A DNA stretch of 62,284 nt from Melioribacter roseus (GCA_020724265.1 DYHH01000023.1:1-62284); one strand, 5' to 3'; positions 52,824-61,537 are shown, counted from the first letter of the stretch. Program-made: numbers and translations. Notes: generated by a model from the letters alone, not told the origin.

Positions 52824-54863
52824 ATGCTAAAAAGAAGTTTATACTTTTTAATAATCTTTTTTATTTCAATTTCAGCTCAGGAAAAACTTTTTCAGCCTCA
52901 TGATGTCTTCAGAACACAGACTGTAGGAGAAACTTCAATATCATCCGACCAAAATTATGCGGTTTTTACTCTGATCTCATCAAGATCATTTGATGATAAA
53001 CCCGGTTCTGCTTATCGAGAACTTTATTTATATAATTATTCCGATAAATCGGTTACTCCGTTAATGACCGGCAAAGTATCGATTTCAAGAGTAAGTTGGT
53101 TAAATGATAGTAAATATGTTTCTTTTACTGCAAATATGAAGGATGATAAGAAATCACAACTTTATTTACTAAGTATAGATGGAAAAGATACAATTCGTGT
53201 AACTGAATCGGAATCTTCTATTTTGACTTATCAATGGCATCCATCTGAAAATAAAGTTGCATACATCACTGTTGAAGAAAAAGAAAAACCGGAGTATGAA
53301 AAAAAAGGATTCAACCAAGAAATTTTTGAAGAGAATATTCCCGGAAGAAATTTATACTTGTTAAATCGTGAAACAGGAGAGACCAAAAAATTAAATAAAG
53401 AAGGTGCTGTTTTTGATTTTAAGTGGAGTAATAACGGTGATAAAATTGCCGCAGCGATTGCACCGAATAATTTAGTCGATGATTCATATATGTTCAAAAG
53501 AATTTATGTGATTGATGTTGAATCAAAAGAAATGACAAAGTTGGTTGATAACCCGGGTAAACTTGGAAACTTTGCATGGAATACATCAAATACAAAATTA
53601 GCATTTATTTCAGCTGCGGATACAAACGATGCTGTTGCCGGAAGTTTGTTTATGTGTGAAGTCCCAAATAAGAATTCATTTCACCAATTAAAAAATTATT
53701 CAAAAGATTTTATCGGTTCGGTAACTGATATTCACTGGCTTGATGAAGAAACAATGTTATTTGTTTCCGAAGAAGGAGTTTATACAACACTTAGAAAACA
53801 AAAATATAACAGCGATGAAAGTGAATTATTGATTGAACATGATACAGCAGTTTTTAAATCGATAAATATCTCAGGAAATAAAATTGTATTTAACGGGCAA
53901 ACACCAAGTCATCCCGCTGAATTATTTACTTATTATATAAATGAAGATAAAGTTGAACGAAATACATTTCATAACAGTTGGCTAAACGAAATCAAATTAG
54001 CAAATCAAGAAAAAATTGAATACACTGCTTCGGACGGGTTGAATATAGAAGGAATGTTATTTTATCCCGTTGATTATAAAGAAGGAAAAAAATATCCCAT
54101 GATTGTTTATGTGCACGGCGGACCTGAAGCGACTAACAGTTTGGGATGGAATACCGGTTATAACAGATGGGGACAAGTTGCTGCAGCAAAAGATTTCTTT
54201 GTTTTTATGCCGAATTACAGAGCCGGTTCGGGTAGAGGATATGAATTTACAATGATGGGATTTGCCGATGGTGGTGGACGTGAGTTTATTGATGTTCTTG
54301 ACGGAATCGATTATCTGGTTAATGAAGGATTAGTTGATAAAAATCGTGTTGGAATCGGTGGCGGTTCTTACGGAGGATATTTTTCTGCTTGGGCAGCAAG
54401 CAAACATACCGCGCACTTTGCTGCGGCTGTAAGCTTTGTGGGAATAGGAAATAAACTTTCAAAAAGAAATACAACAGATATACCCTGGGAATCATATTAT
54501 GTTCACTGGGGATATTGGGTAAATGAAAATCCAATGGAAATTTATGATAGAAGTCCGGTGAGATATGCAGAAAATATGAATACACCCCTGCTGATTTTAC
54601 ACGGCACGAAAGACCCGCGTGTCCATCCATCACAAAGTTTGGAAATGTTCCGCGCATTTAAACTAAAAGGCAAAGCCCCGGTTAGGTTAGTCTGGTATCC
54701 CGATGAAAGACACGGCAATACCAGAAACACTTCACAGCTCGATTATTTGCTACGAACATTAAACTGGTTCGAATATTACTTGAAAGGAGATAATCCAAAA
54801 GATTCCAAACCGGATTATGAGATTGATTATGGGTTGGAGTATTTTGATGAGATTGGAAAGTAA
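52824..54863 (+). CDS. S9 family peptidase, DPP-IV/acylaminoacyl-peptidase-like, exported
   Basis: 679 residues with a signal peptide of about 18. Residues 25-400 are a beta-propeller with repeated strand pairs. Residues 410-660 are the alpha/beta-hydrolase: VYVHGGPEATN is the oxyanion loop, S515 in GGGSYGGYFSAWAA the nucleophile, HGTKDPRVHPSQS gives the aspartate and YPDERHGNTR the histidine. It removes di- or short peptides from N-termini, probably in the periplasm. It is a single gene with an AAGGAAGG ribosome site, divergent from the TM1266-TonB receptor operon. Confidence 0.92.
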   Translation: MLKRSLYFLIIFFISISAQEKLFQPHDVFRTQTVGETSISSDQNYAVFTLISSRSFDDKPGSAYRELYLYNYSDKSVTPLMTGKVSISRVSWLNDSKYVSFTANMKDDKKSQLYLLSIDGKDTIRVTESESSILTYQWHPSENKVAYITVEEKEKPEYEKKGFNQEIFEENIPGRNLYLLNRETGETKKLNKEGAVFDFKWSNNGDKIAAAIAPNNLVDDSYMFKRIYVIDVESKEMTKLVDNPGKLGNFAWNTSNTKLAFISAADTNDAVAGSLFMCEVPNKNSFHQLKNYSKDFIGSVTDIHWLDEETMLFVSEEGVYTTLRKQKYNSDESELLIEHDTAVFKSINISGNKIVFNGQTPSHPAELFTYYINEDKVERNTFHNSWLNEIKLANQEKIEYTASDGLNIEGMLFYPVDYKEGKKYPMIVYVHGGPEATNSLGWNTGYNRWGQVAAAKDFFVFMPNYRAGSGRGYEFTMMGFADGGGREFIDVLDGIDYLVNEGLVDKNRVGIGGGSYGGYFSAWAASKHTAHFAAAVSFVGIGNKLSKRNTTDIPWESYYVHWGYWVNENPMEIYDRSPVRYAENMNTPLLILHGTKDPRVHPSQSLEMFRAFKLKGKAPVRLVWYPDERHGNTRNTSQLDYLLRTLNWFEYYLKGDNPKDSKPDYEIDYGLEYFDEIGK

Positions 54864-54910
54864 AAAATCTATGCAATAAATTATGTTGAGGTTTATATAG
54901 AAATTTTGAA

Positions 54911-54955
54911 ATGCCGTGAATGAAATTATCCGAGTTGTTCATGGCATTTAATATT
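54911..54955 (+). terminator. Hairpin after the S9 peptidase gene
   Basis: ATGCCGTGAA (54911-54920) pairs with TTCATGGCAT (54938-54947) over 10 bp with one G-T pair, around a 17-base loop, followed by a loose T-rich stretch. It is a plausible terminator 47 bases after the stop codon. Confidence 0.45.
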
Positions 54956-54997
54956 CTTTACCATAATAATTACATTTTTCGGTATTAATAATATTAC

Positions 54998-55005
54998 TAT
55001 TTTTG
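54998..55005 (+). promoter_or_regulatory. Candidate -7 box of the MntA-HepT module
   Basis: TATTTTTG fits the Bacteroidota -7 consensus TAnnTTTG. The ATG of mntA follows 4 bases later (55010), and there is no Shine-Dalgarno between, so the message would be leaderless. No good TTG lies at the expected -33 distance, so confidence is low. Confidence 0.3.
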
Positions 55006-55009
55006 ATAC

Positions 55010-55306
55010 ATGCGAAAGGAATTGCAACAAATATTGACCCAATTAAGAGAACTTCTCCCTTCTATTAAAGAGCAATACAATGTAAAGGAAATTGAAGTTT
55101 TTGGCTCATATGTTCGTTCTGAGGAAAATTCAAGCAGTGATTTGGACATACTTGTTACATATTCTAAAACTCCGAGTCTGCTACAATTCGTTAATCTAAA
55201 AAATTACCTTTCTGATAGTTTGGGATTAGAAGTAGATCTCATTATGCGAGAATCTGTAAAACCAAATCTTTCCGAAAATATATTTAAAGAAACTTTAGCC
55301 GTTTGA
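55010..55306 (+). CDS. mntA: MNT nucleotidyltransferase antitoxin (MntA)
   Basis: 98 residues. [20 protein letters not shown] at 30-49 is the minimal nucleotidyltransferase motif, with G32-S33 and the metal aspartates D44 and D46. Such enzymes AMPylate the active-site tyrosine of their HEPN partner and so switch it off. The gene overlaps hepT by 4 bp (TTGA). The order antitoxin first, toxin second is one of the known arrangements. Confidence 0.88.
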   Translation: MRKELQQILTQLRELLPSIKEQYNVKEIEVFGSYVRSEENSSSDLDILVTYSKTPSLLQFVNLKNYLSDSLGLEVDLIMRESVKPNLSENIFKETLAV

Positions 55307-55650
55307 AAAAGACAAGAAACTATATTGCCTATCTTGAGGATATGTTAGAAACGGTTTATAAAGGTATGAGTTTTATTCAAGAAATTGAATATGAGACTTT
55401 CTTAAAAGATGAAAAAACACAATATGCTGTTGCTCGTGCACTTGAAATTTTGGGTGAAGCCTCAAAAAAAATACCTGAGGAAATTAAAGAACAATCAAAT
55501 GAAATACCATGGCGAGATATTAGCGGTATGAGAGATGTGTTGATTCATGACTATTTTGGAGTTAATGCTGAGGTAGTTTGGAAGACAGTGATTGAGGATT
55601 TACCTTCCTTAAAAACAAAACTTGAAAATTTGATCGAAAAACTCAAATAG
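55303..55650 (+). CDS. hepT: HEPN RNase toxin (HepT)
   Basis: 115 residues from a TTG start inside the mntA stop. It is all-helical, with the HepT active site RDVLIHDY at 77-84 (R77, H82, Y84), an R-x4-H-x-Y motif. [15 protein letters not shown] in the middle is the usual HEPN helix. HepT toxins cut tRNA or mRNA and are silenced when MntA AMPylates the tyrosine. All key residues are present, so the module looks active. Confidence 0.9.
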   Translation: MKKTRNYIAYLEDMLETVYKGMSFIQEIEYETFLKDEKTQYAVARALEILGEASKKIPEEIKEQSNEIPWRDISGMRDVLIHDYFGVNAEVVWKTVIEDLPSLKTKLENLIEKLK

Positions 55651-55766
55651 GTAATATCCCATCTAAAATTGATTTAGATATTTTTTTGTAAAGGTAAGCT
55701 AACATACAATTAAAATTCACTTTGAGAATTGTAATTGCTTCATAGTATACAATAAGGTTTATAGTA

Positions 55767-55796
55767 TTGACAGTCAGACGAATGTTGTTATATTTG
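55767..55796 (+). promoter_or_regulatory. Bacteroidota-type promoter of the RHH-RelE module
   Basis: TTG (within TTGACA) at 55767-55769, 19 bases, then TATATTTG at 55789-55796. This is an exact match to the Bacteroidota -33 TTG and -7 TAnnTTTG boxes. It lies 29 bases before the antitoxin ATG and overlaps the operator palindromes. Confidence 0.7.
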
Positions 55797-55813
55797 TATA
55801 ACACATATAACAA
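55785..55813 (+). promoter_or_regulatory. Operator palindromes of the RHH-RelE module
   Basis: TTGTTATA (55785-55792) and TATAACAA (55806-55813) form an 8-bp inverted repeat. Inside it, GTTATA (55787-55792) and TATAAC (55797-55802) form a second one with a 4-base spacer. Both cover the -7 box, so binding by the ribbon-helix-helix antitoxin should block the promoter. AGGAG at 55815-55819 follows at once. Confidence 0.65.
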
Positions 55814-55824
55814 TAGGAGTATTT

Positions 55825-56043
55825 ATGGGTAAAGTGAAAGCTTTTAGATTACCTGAAGAGATTTCCGGACTTCTGGAAAAAACTGCTAAAAAAACAAATA
55901 GAACAGAAACATTTTACGTTGTTGAAGCACTAAAAAATTATTTCAGCGAATATTATGATTATCAAGTTGCTAAAGACAGATTTGAAGATTCAACCGATGA
56001 GATAATTTCATCAAAAGAGATGCGGGAAAGACTTGGTTTATAA
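55825..56043 (+). CDS. Ribbon-helix-helix antitoxin (RelB/DinJ-like)
   Basis: 72 residues. VKAFRLPEEISGLLEKTAKK at 3-22 gives the strand and first helix of a ribbon-helix-helix DNA-binding domain, TNRTETFYVVEALKNYFSE the second helix. The C-terminal 25 residues are acidic and likely wrap the toxin. It has an AGGAG ribosome site 5 bases before the ATG. It overlaps the toxin gene by 11 bp. It should repress its own promoter through the palindromes at 55785-55813. Confidence 0.88.
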   Translation: MGKVKAFRLPEEISGLLEKTAKKTNRTETFYVVEALKNYFSEYYDYQVAKDRFEDSTDEIISSKEMRERLGL

Positions 56044-56293
56044 AGTATTTTATAAAGCAAGTGTTGAAAAGGATTTTAGAGTGATAGATAAAAGTTCTCA
56101 AAAGAGAATCATTAATAAAATTGAAAAAGAGTTAGCTCATAATCCGAAAGAACTCGGGAAACCGTTGAAAGGTCAATACAAAGGTTTGTGGTCTTATAGA
56201 ATAGGTGAATATAGAGTAGTGTATAAAATTTCAGATGAAGAAATTTTAATATTAGTTTTGAAAATTGGTCATCGAAAGGATGTTTACAATTAA
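56033..56293 (+). CDS. RelE/ParE family toxin
   Basis: 86 residues from a TTG start at 56033, inside the antitoxin frame. YKVFYKASVEKDFRVIDK, then GKPLKGQYKGLWSYRIGEYRVVYKI and the C-terminal LVLKIGHRKDVY are the RelE signature, including the arginines and the final histidine-arginine-tyrosine group used in ribosome-dependent mRNA cleavage. The length is normal and nothing is broken. Its stop overlaps the stop of the convergent ATP-grasp gene by 4 bp. Confidence 0.9.
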   Translation: MVYKVFYKASVEKDFRVIDKSSQKRIINKIEKELAHNPKELGKPLKGQYKGLWSYRIGEYRVVYKISDEEILILVLKIGHRKDVYN

Positions 56294-57357
56294 ACTACTC
56301 CCCCTCGCTTCGCGGCAAACATTACAATTCTCTTTAATGCTTTTCGGTAAGAAATTCCAGCATATTTAGCTGAACGCATAAATCCGGCATCGGCAGTTAG
56401 ATCCGGATTCGGATTTACTTCCAGCACATAAAGTTTATTGTCTTTCGATAGACGCATATCAACACGGCAGTAATCTCGGCATCCCATAGTTTTAAAACAT
56501 TTTAGTGCAATTTCGCCAGCTTCTTCTTCGACAGTTTTAGATACTTCAGCCGGGCAAATTGGAATTGTTTTATGATATGCTTCATGGTGAGGATCCCACT
56601 TTGCCTGGTAACTTACAATATTAAATAAATGATCGGGCATTTTGGAAAAATCAATTTCGCTTATTGGTAACACACGCGGTTTAGTATCTCCTAAAATGGC
56701 AACATTTAATTCTCGTCCGTCTATAAATTCTTCAACTAATACCGGTTGTTTAAATTCATCAAGAATATACTCAACACGCGCTTTAAGTTGTTTATGATTT
56801 GTAACAACGGCACCAACATCAATACCCACACTTGCATCCTCAAGCGCAGGTTTTGTTATTAGCGGATAGTTTAACTTATGCCTGTAAATTTTTTTCCTTT
56901 TTGTTATATACTTATAATTTGCAGTTCTAACTCCAACAGCACGAAGAATTTTTTTAGTAAGCATTTTATTTTGACATGTACCTAAAGCTAAAGGGGGTGC
57001 ACCGGTATATGGTATATGCATTAATTCAAGCAGACCTGCAAAATACATTTCATGGTCGGCGCGGTCTTTATAAATTTCGACAAAGTTAAAAACCACATCC
57101 GGTTTGTTTTTTTCATAATCTCTGAAAAAAATATCGAGATTATCTCTTAGGTTAAGAATATATGCATCAAAACCTTCTTTTTTTAAGTCTTCGGCAAGTT
57201 CGGCATATTCTTTAATGGGGTCGCTTTCTTGAATTTCAAAATAAGGCTCAAAGTCTAATTTTTTGTGAAGTTCGGTGGAATACTCGTTTTCCAGATCGGC
57301 GTAGTCTTCATTGTAAATAACAGCAACTTTCAACAATTTTCTCCGTTTATTCTTCAA
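56290..57357 (-). CDS. ATP-grasp ligase of the D-Ala-D-Ala ligase type
   Basis: 355 residues. The N-terminal domain (LKVAVIYNEDYADLENEY) differs from true Ddl, which starts with a glycine-rich loop. The central and C-terminal ATP-grasp domains are clear: YPLITKPALEDASVGID binds ATP, VLVEEFIDGRELNVAILG holds the hinge, and YCRVDMRLSKDNKLYVLEVNPNPDLT gives the metal ligands D, E and N. Substrates are probably amino acids or peptides. The gene is divergent from a C39-like peptidase with 82 bp between starts, so they may share regulation. A second peptidoglycan Ddl seems less likely than a peptide-tag or small-peptide ligase. Confidence 0.85.
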   Translation of the reverse strand: MKNKRRKLLKVAVIYNEDYADLENEYSTELHKKLDFEPYFEIQESDPIKEYAELAEDLKKEGFDAYILNLRDNLDIFFRDYEKNKPDVVFNFVEIYKDRADHEMYFAGLLELMHIPYTGAPPLALGTCQNKMLTKKILRAVGVRTANYKYITKRKKIYRHKLNYPLITKPALEDASVGIDVGAVVTNHKQLKARVEYILDEFKQPVLVEEFIDGRELNVAILGDTKPRVLPISEIDFSKMPDHLFNIVSYQAKWDPHHEAYHKTIPICPAEVSKTVEEEAGEIALKCFKTMGCRDYCRVDMRLSKDNKLYVLEVNPNPDLTADAGFMRSAKYAGISYRKALKRIVMFAAKRGGVV

Positions 57358-57439
57358 AAAGTAAAGAAATTTGTAGTGGTTTACAAAACTTTTGTTATTT
57401 TAGCACCTTAGTAGAAATAGGAGAAAATCAAAAAATTTT

Positions 57440-58276
57440 ATGAGTTTTTATCCACAACCTGACAGTTACCGCTGCGGACCTTTTGCTCTTAAGTATGCCC
57501 TCGTTATGTTGGGAATTTTTAAGCATGAAGATCAGATTGCATACATCTCAGGAAGCACATGGTGGGCTGGAACAGATGAAATCGGTCTTCAAAAAGCCGC
57601 TAAAAAATTTAATGTTAGAATGAAGTATCTCCAATCAAGCAATCCGAACGATGCAAGAAAAATGCTTAATATTGAATTAGCAAAAGGGAGACCTTGCTTG
57701 CTTTGTGTTAGGAATTGGGAACATTGGTGTACGGTAGTTCATCATGGCAGAGGGCAGTATGTTGTTGTTGACAGTGAACAAGATAAGGTTATTGTTATTA
57801 AAAATTCCGAGCAGCTTCTTAGATACTGGCGATTTAAAGACCGCGATACGGGAGTAATAAGTTATGATGCTTATGCCATCATTCCGAATTTTAAGACATA
57901 TACACGCGCGCAATTTATTCCATCCACTGCAAAGCAATTGATGTCCAAAAAATATAATTCGCTTTCATTGAAATGGGATCAATATTTTAATGATCTTATT
58001 AGTATTACCCGTCCAAGAACAAAGCTTACTATTAATGCAATATCCTTTTCGGAATTTTTAAGAAGGAACAAAGAAAACATAGTTACACAAGTAGCAAATT
58101 GGCACGGCATGCCGAGTTATAATGAATTGAATAATATTTTAGACAACATGAACTTCATTGCAGAGATTTATGATTTAATTGTACCTACCGATGAAGAAAA
58201 ACATGCACTTATTGATGTCACTTCTATTCTAATGATGTATGCTTGCGGTAAGTATGGTATGGACCCAATTTATTAA
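57440..58276 (+). CDS. C39-like (papain-fold) peptidase
   Basis: 278 residues. The triad of bacteriocin-processing C39 peptidases is visible: C12 (PDSYRCGPFALKYAL), H95 (RNWEHWCTVVHH) and D111 (YVVVDSEQD). No ABC-transporter domain or membrane segment is present, so unlike classical C39 enzymes it is a stand-alone soluble protein with a helical C-terminal 120 residues of unknown role. No signal peptide is seen. It is divergent from an ATP-grasp ligase and followed 16 bp later by an isochorismatase-like gene. A peptide-amidoligase/peptidase pair is a reasonable reading. Confidence 0.8.
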   Translation: MSFYPQPDSYRCGPFALKYALVMLGIFKHEDQIAYISGSTWWAGTDEIGLQKAAKKFNVRMKYLQSSNPNDARKMLNIELAKGRPCLLCVRNWEHWCTVVHHGRGQYVVVDSEQDKVIVIKNSEQLLRYWRFKDRDTGVISYDAYAIIPNFKTYTRAQFIPSTAKQLMSKKYNSLSLKWDQYFNDLISITRPRTKLTINAISFSEFLRRNKENIVTQVANWHGMPSYNELNNILDNMNFIAEIYDLIVPTDEEKHALIDVTSILMMYACGKYGMDPIY

Positions 58277-58292
58277 TTGAAGGAGTTAAGAA

Positions 58293-58847
58293 TTGAAACG
58301 AAATCCAAAAATACTTGATAGAAACAAATCTGCATTACTTGTAATTGATATTCAAGAGAGAATTCTAAATGTAATGCAAAGACATGAATTACTTGTTGAA
58401 AATACTTTGAAATTAATAAAAGGATGTAAAACACTTTCGGTACCGATTTATTATACTGAACAATATCCAAAAGGATTAGGAGAAACAGCTCAAGTATTAA
58501 AAGAAGAATTAGAAGGTACGGCAATACAAAAAATGAGTTTTAGTTGTAGCGGTGCCGGTGAACTTTTTGATGAATTTAAGAAAAATGGTTATTCGCAAAT
58601 TATCGTCTGCGGTATTGAATCGCATGTTTGTGTGCAACAGACTGTTTTGGATTTATTAGCAAATGATTTCCAAGTAAATTTAGCTGCGGATGCCGTATCA
58701 TCTCGGAAGGATTCGGACTTTAATATTGCACTTGAGAGAATGAAAGCAAACGGTGCCGAAGTTACAACAACCGAATCAATTCTTTTTGAATTACTTAATG
58801 TTTGCGGTACCGATGAGTTTAAAACAATTTCCAAACTGGTTAAGTAG
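58293..58847 (+). CDS. Isochorismatase-like cysteine hydrolase
   Basis: 184 residues from a TTG start with AGGAG 8 bases before it. SALLVIDIQERIL near 14-26 gives the aspartate, IYYTEQYPKGLG the middle loop with lysine, and IIVCGIESHVCVQQT the nucleophilic cysteine. Relatives hydrolyse amides such as nicotinamide or N-carbamoyl compounds; the ycaC/YecD subgroup is closest by eye. The zinc-binding residues of nicotinamidase are not evident, so nicotinamidase is unlikely. It is probably co-transcribed with the C39-like peptidase. Confidence 0.85.
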   Translation: MKRNPKILDRNKSALLVIDIQERILNVMQRHELLVENTLKLIKGCKTLSVPIYYTEQYPKGLGETAQVLKEELEGTAIQKMSFSCSGAGELFDEFKKNGYSQIIVCGIESHVCVQQTVLDLLANDFQVNLAADAVSSRKDSDFNIALERMKANGAEVTTTESILFELLNVCGTDEFKTISKLVK

Positions 58848-58920
58848 TTTTAAATTCTCCTTGGTACATTTTCATCTTTTACGTTTGTTAAATTAATGGA
58901 ACACTTCTTTAAGAATTAGA

Positions 58921-61524
58921 TTGATGAATAAAAACAATTCGCTTCGCTACTTTTTTGTTGTCGGTATATTGACACTATTCATCTTTATAAATTCCTATTC
59001 TCAACCTGTAGATAACCAGATAAGCAAAGTAGTATTAGGAGAAGAATACCAAGCCGGTTGGCTGCATGAATTACTATTTGGAAAGCAGTGGAGAGATTTA
59101 TGGACAAATCCAATTGAATTTCCTCAAATTGAATTAAATACACTTAACGGTGGTTTGATTGCTCTGAAATCTGAAGTTACAAATCATACAAAATCATTAA
59201 TCCTCTCTTCAAATGAAACACAACTATGGAAATTTACCCCGATTAATAAAGACGCTTTTACATTAATACCTGACGTGATGCACAAAACATTTGTTGATGA
59301 TATAATCAAGGATCAGATCAGTTCGATAAATCTTTTTACAAGAATTATGTATGCAGAGTTAATGAAAGCCGTCGGTATTCAACTTAATACTCCGGTTTTT
59401 ATTCTAATGCCGGATGATATAAGTTTAGGTGAATTCAGAAACGAATTTGCAAATAGAATTGGTACTATTGAATTGATAAATCCTGATAAAGTTAATTACA
59501 AAAACACCGAAGAACTTTTTTATTCTCTTGAGAACGATAGAATCACAAAAATAGATTCAAAAGAATTTTTGAAAATAAGATTAATGGATATTTTGCTTGG
59601 CAATTGGAATAGAAATATTAATAAATGGAAATGGGAAAAAGTAACAAAGCAAAATTATGATTGTTGGATCCCACGACCTGATAATTCGGAACAAGCTTTT
59701 TCTAAATTTGACGGTTTACTACCTTTCGCTGCAAGTTTTATATTTCCTCAACTTACAACGTTCAATGAAAATTTAGCTTCAATCGGAAATTATACTCAAT
59801 CCGGCAGATATATTGATAGAAGATTTTTAACCGAACTTTCAAAAAATCAATGGGATTCGATAGCTGTTTATATTCATAATTCATTAACCGATGAAGTTAT
59901 TGAAAATGCAGTCAATAAAATGCCGTCACAAATTAATCAGTCTTTGAAAGAAGAAATATTTGTTGCATTGAAATCAAGAATAATTGACCTCTCGGATTTG
60001 TGTGATGATTATTATAAACTGATTAATCAAGTTGCAGATGTTTTCGCAAGTAATAAAAATGATTATGCAATTGTAAATCGGTTAAACAATGAACAGACAT
60101 CCGTTGAATTATTTTCTATTACGGAAAACAACTCAATTTTAGAACAACCCTATTTTAGTAAAATATTCAATAACAGTATTACAGATGAAATAAGAATTTA
60201 CTTGCTTGACGGTGATGATGAAGTATTAGTAAAAGGGGAAGTTGATGAAAGCCCATTAATAAGAATCATCGGCGGAGACGGCAACGATAAATTTGAAGAC
60301 AATTCAATTGTAAATGGATTTTTTCTTTCGGTTACTCCTTTTAAAAAAGCCGAAAAGAAAACTAGATTTTATGATAGCGATGATAATTCAAAATTCGTTT
60401 ATAGCTCAAGTACAAAAATAAACACGGAAGGTTTTGACGATTCCGAATTATTATCCGATGAATATGAGCAAATTCAAAAAGATAGAGGTAACAGTTGGGG
60501 ATTCCTCCCGGAAGTCGGGTTCAGTACCACTGATGGTGTGTTAATTGGAGGAATGATTGATCTATTTAGTTATAATTTTCGGAAAGTACCTTACGAGTAT
60601 TTGCAGAGCTTAAGATTTCTTTACGCCTTTCTTCCCAAAAGTTATAAAGTTGAATACTTCGGAGAGTTTATAAAAGTTTTCGGTTCAACGGATATTTTGC
60701 TTAACATTGCAAATACAGAACTAAGTTTTACTAATTACTTCGGCTTCGGAAACGAAAATTCATTCGACAGATATTTATATAGAGATAAATATTATTGGCT
60801 CGAGCAGAAAGTTTTATTTATAAACCCTCAGCTTAGATATAACTTTGATGAAAACACAAATCTAAGTCTCGGTTTTTTCTATGAATTCAATAGAAGCAGT
60901 TTGCGAAATGAAGAACTGATTGAATCATTTCCTTTCAATAATTATGGAATCGGAAAACTTCAGCACGCAGGTGTAAATTTCAATTTCCTTTTCGATACAC
61001 GTGAAAATAATTATTATTCAAAAGAAGGAAAGTATATTAAAATTAACGGCAGTTATTATAATGAATTGCTTGATACAAGAGAGAATTTTTTTAGAGCAGA
61101 ATATGATGTTAGAAATTACATCACTTTAGATATTCCCTTTGAAACAACTTTAGCAATAAGATCTACTGGTGGTAAAGTTTGGGGCAAGTTTCCTTTTTAT
61201 CATGCTATGTTTGTCGGTGGTGAAGATAATTTAAGAGGATACACAAGAAAAAGATTTTCGGGAAATACTTCGATATCATTTCAATCCGAAATTCGTACAA
61301 AGATTATAGAAAATAAAATTTTATTCAAAGGGGATTTAGGAATACATTTATTTGCAGAAACCGGTAGAGTGTTTTCATCAAACCAGGATTCGGATAAATG
61401 GCACCCTTCTTTCGGCGGTGGAATTTGGGCTAATTTTATCGATAGAATGTTTGTGTTTTCTCTTACTTATGCTTACGCACCGGATGAACAAAATATTTAT
61501 TTCGATACGAGAATGGTTTTTTAA
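58921..61524 (+). CDS. Outer-membrane barrel protein with a degenerate kinase-like domain
   Basis: 867 residues from the TTG at 58921; an ATG three bases later (58924) is the better start and gives 866. A signal peptide is present. Residues 50-300 resemble the middle domain of large Bacteroidota metallophosphatase/barrel proteins, in which I recall a GDWDRHxDQW motif followed by PRDRDQ. Here the matching text is LLGNWNRNINKW and PRPDNSEQAF, so the catalytic-looking D and H are replaced by N. Residues 430-520 include an acidic DGDDE...GGDGNDKFED segment. Residues 540-867 form an Omp85/surface-antigen-like barrel (FVGGEDNLRGYTRKRF; ends in F). No metallophosphatase domain is present. The function is unknown. 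Confidence 0.75.
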   Translation: MMNKNNSLRYFFVVGILTLFIFINSYSQPVDNQISKVVLGEEYQAGWLHELLFGKQWRDLWTNPIEFPQIELNTLNGGLIALKSEVTNHTKSLILSSNETQLWKFTPINKDAFTLIPDVMHKTFVDDIIKDQISSINLFTRIMYAELMKAVGIQLNTPVFILMPDDISLGEFRNEFANRIGTIELINPDKVNYKNTEELFYSLENDRITKIDSKEFLKIRLMDILLGNWNRNINKWKWEKVTKQNYDCWIPRPDNSEQAFSKFDGLLPFAASFIFPQLTTFNENLASIGNYTQSGRYIDRRFLTELSKNQWDSIAVYIHNSLTDEVIENAVNKMPSQINQSLKEEIFVALKSRIIDLSDLCDDYYKLINQVADVFASNKNDYAIVNRLNNEQTSVELFSITENNSILEQPYFSKIFNNSITDEIRIYLLDGDDEVLVKGEVDESPLIRIIGGDGNDKFEDNSIVNGFFLSVTPFKKAEKKTRFYDSDDNSKFVYSSSTKINTEGFDDSELLSDEYEQIQKDRGNSWGFLPEVGFSTTDGVLIGGMIDLFSYNFRKVPYEYLQSLRFLYAFLPKSYKVEYFGEFIKVFGSTDILLNIANTELSFTNYFGFGNENSFDRYLYRDKYYWLEQKVLFINPQLRYNFDENTNLSLGFFYEFNRSSLRNEELIESFPFNNYGIGKLQHAGVNFNFLFDTRENNYYSKEGKYIKINGSYYNELLDTRENFFRAEYDVRNYITLDIPFETTLAIRSTGGKVWGKFPFYHAMFVGGEDNLRGYTRKRFSGNTSISFQSEIRTKIIENKILFKGDLGIHLFAETGRVFSSNQDSDKWHPSFGGGIWANFIDRMFVFSLTYAYAPDEQNIYFDTRMVF

Positions 61525-61537
61525 AAGCTTTCCGATT

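Noticed and set aside
56290-57357. Calling the ATP-grasp gene ddl (peptidoglycan D-Ala-D-Ala ligase)
   Set aside because: The N-terminal domain lacks the Ddl glycine-rich start, and the gene lies away from any cell-wall genes and next to a C39-like peptidase.
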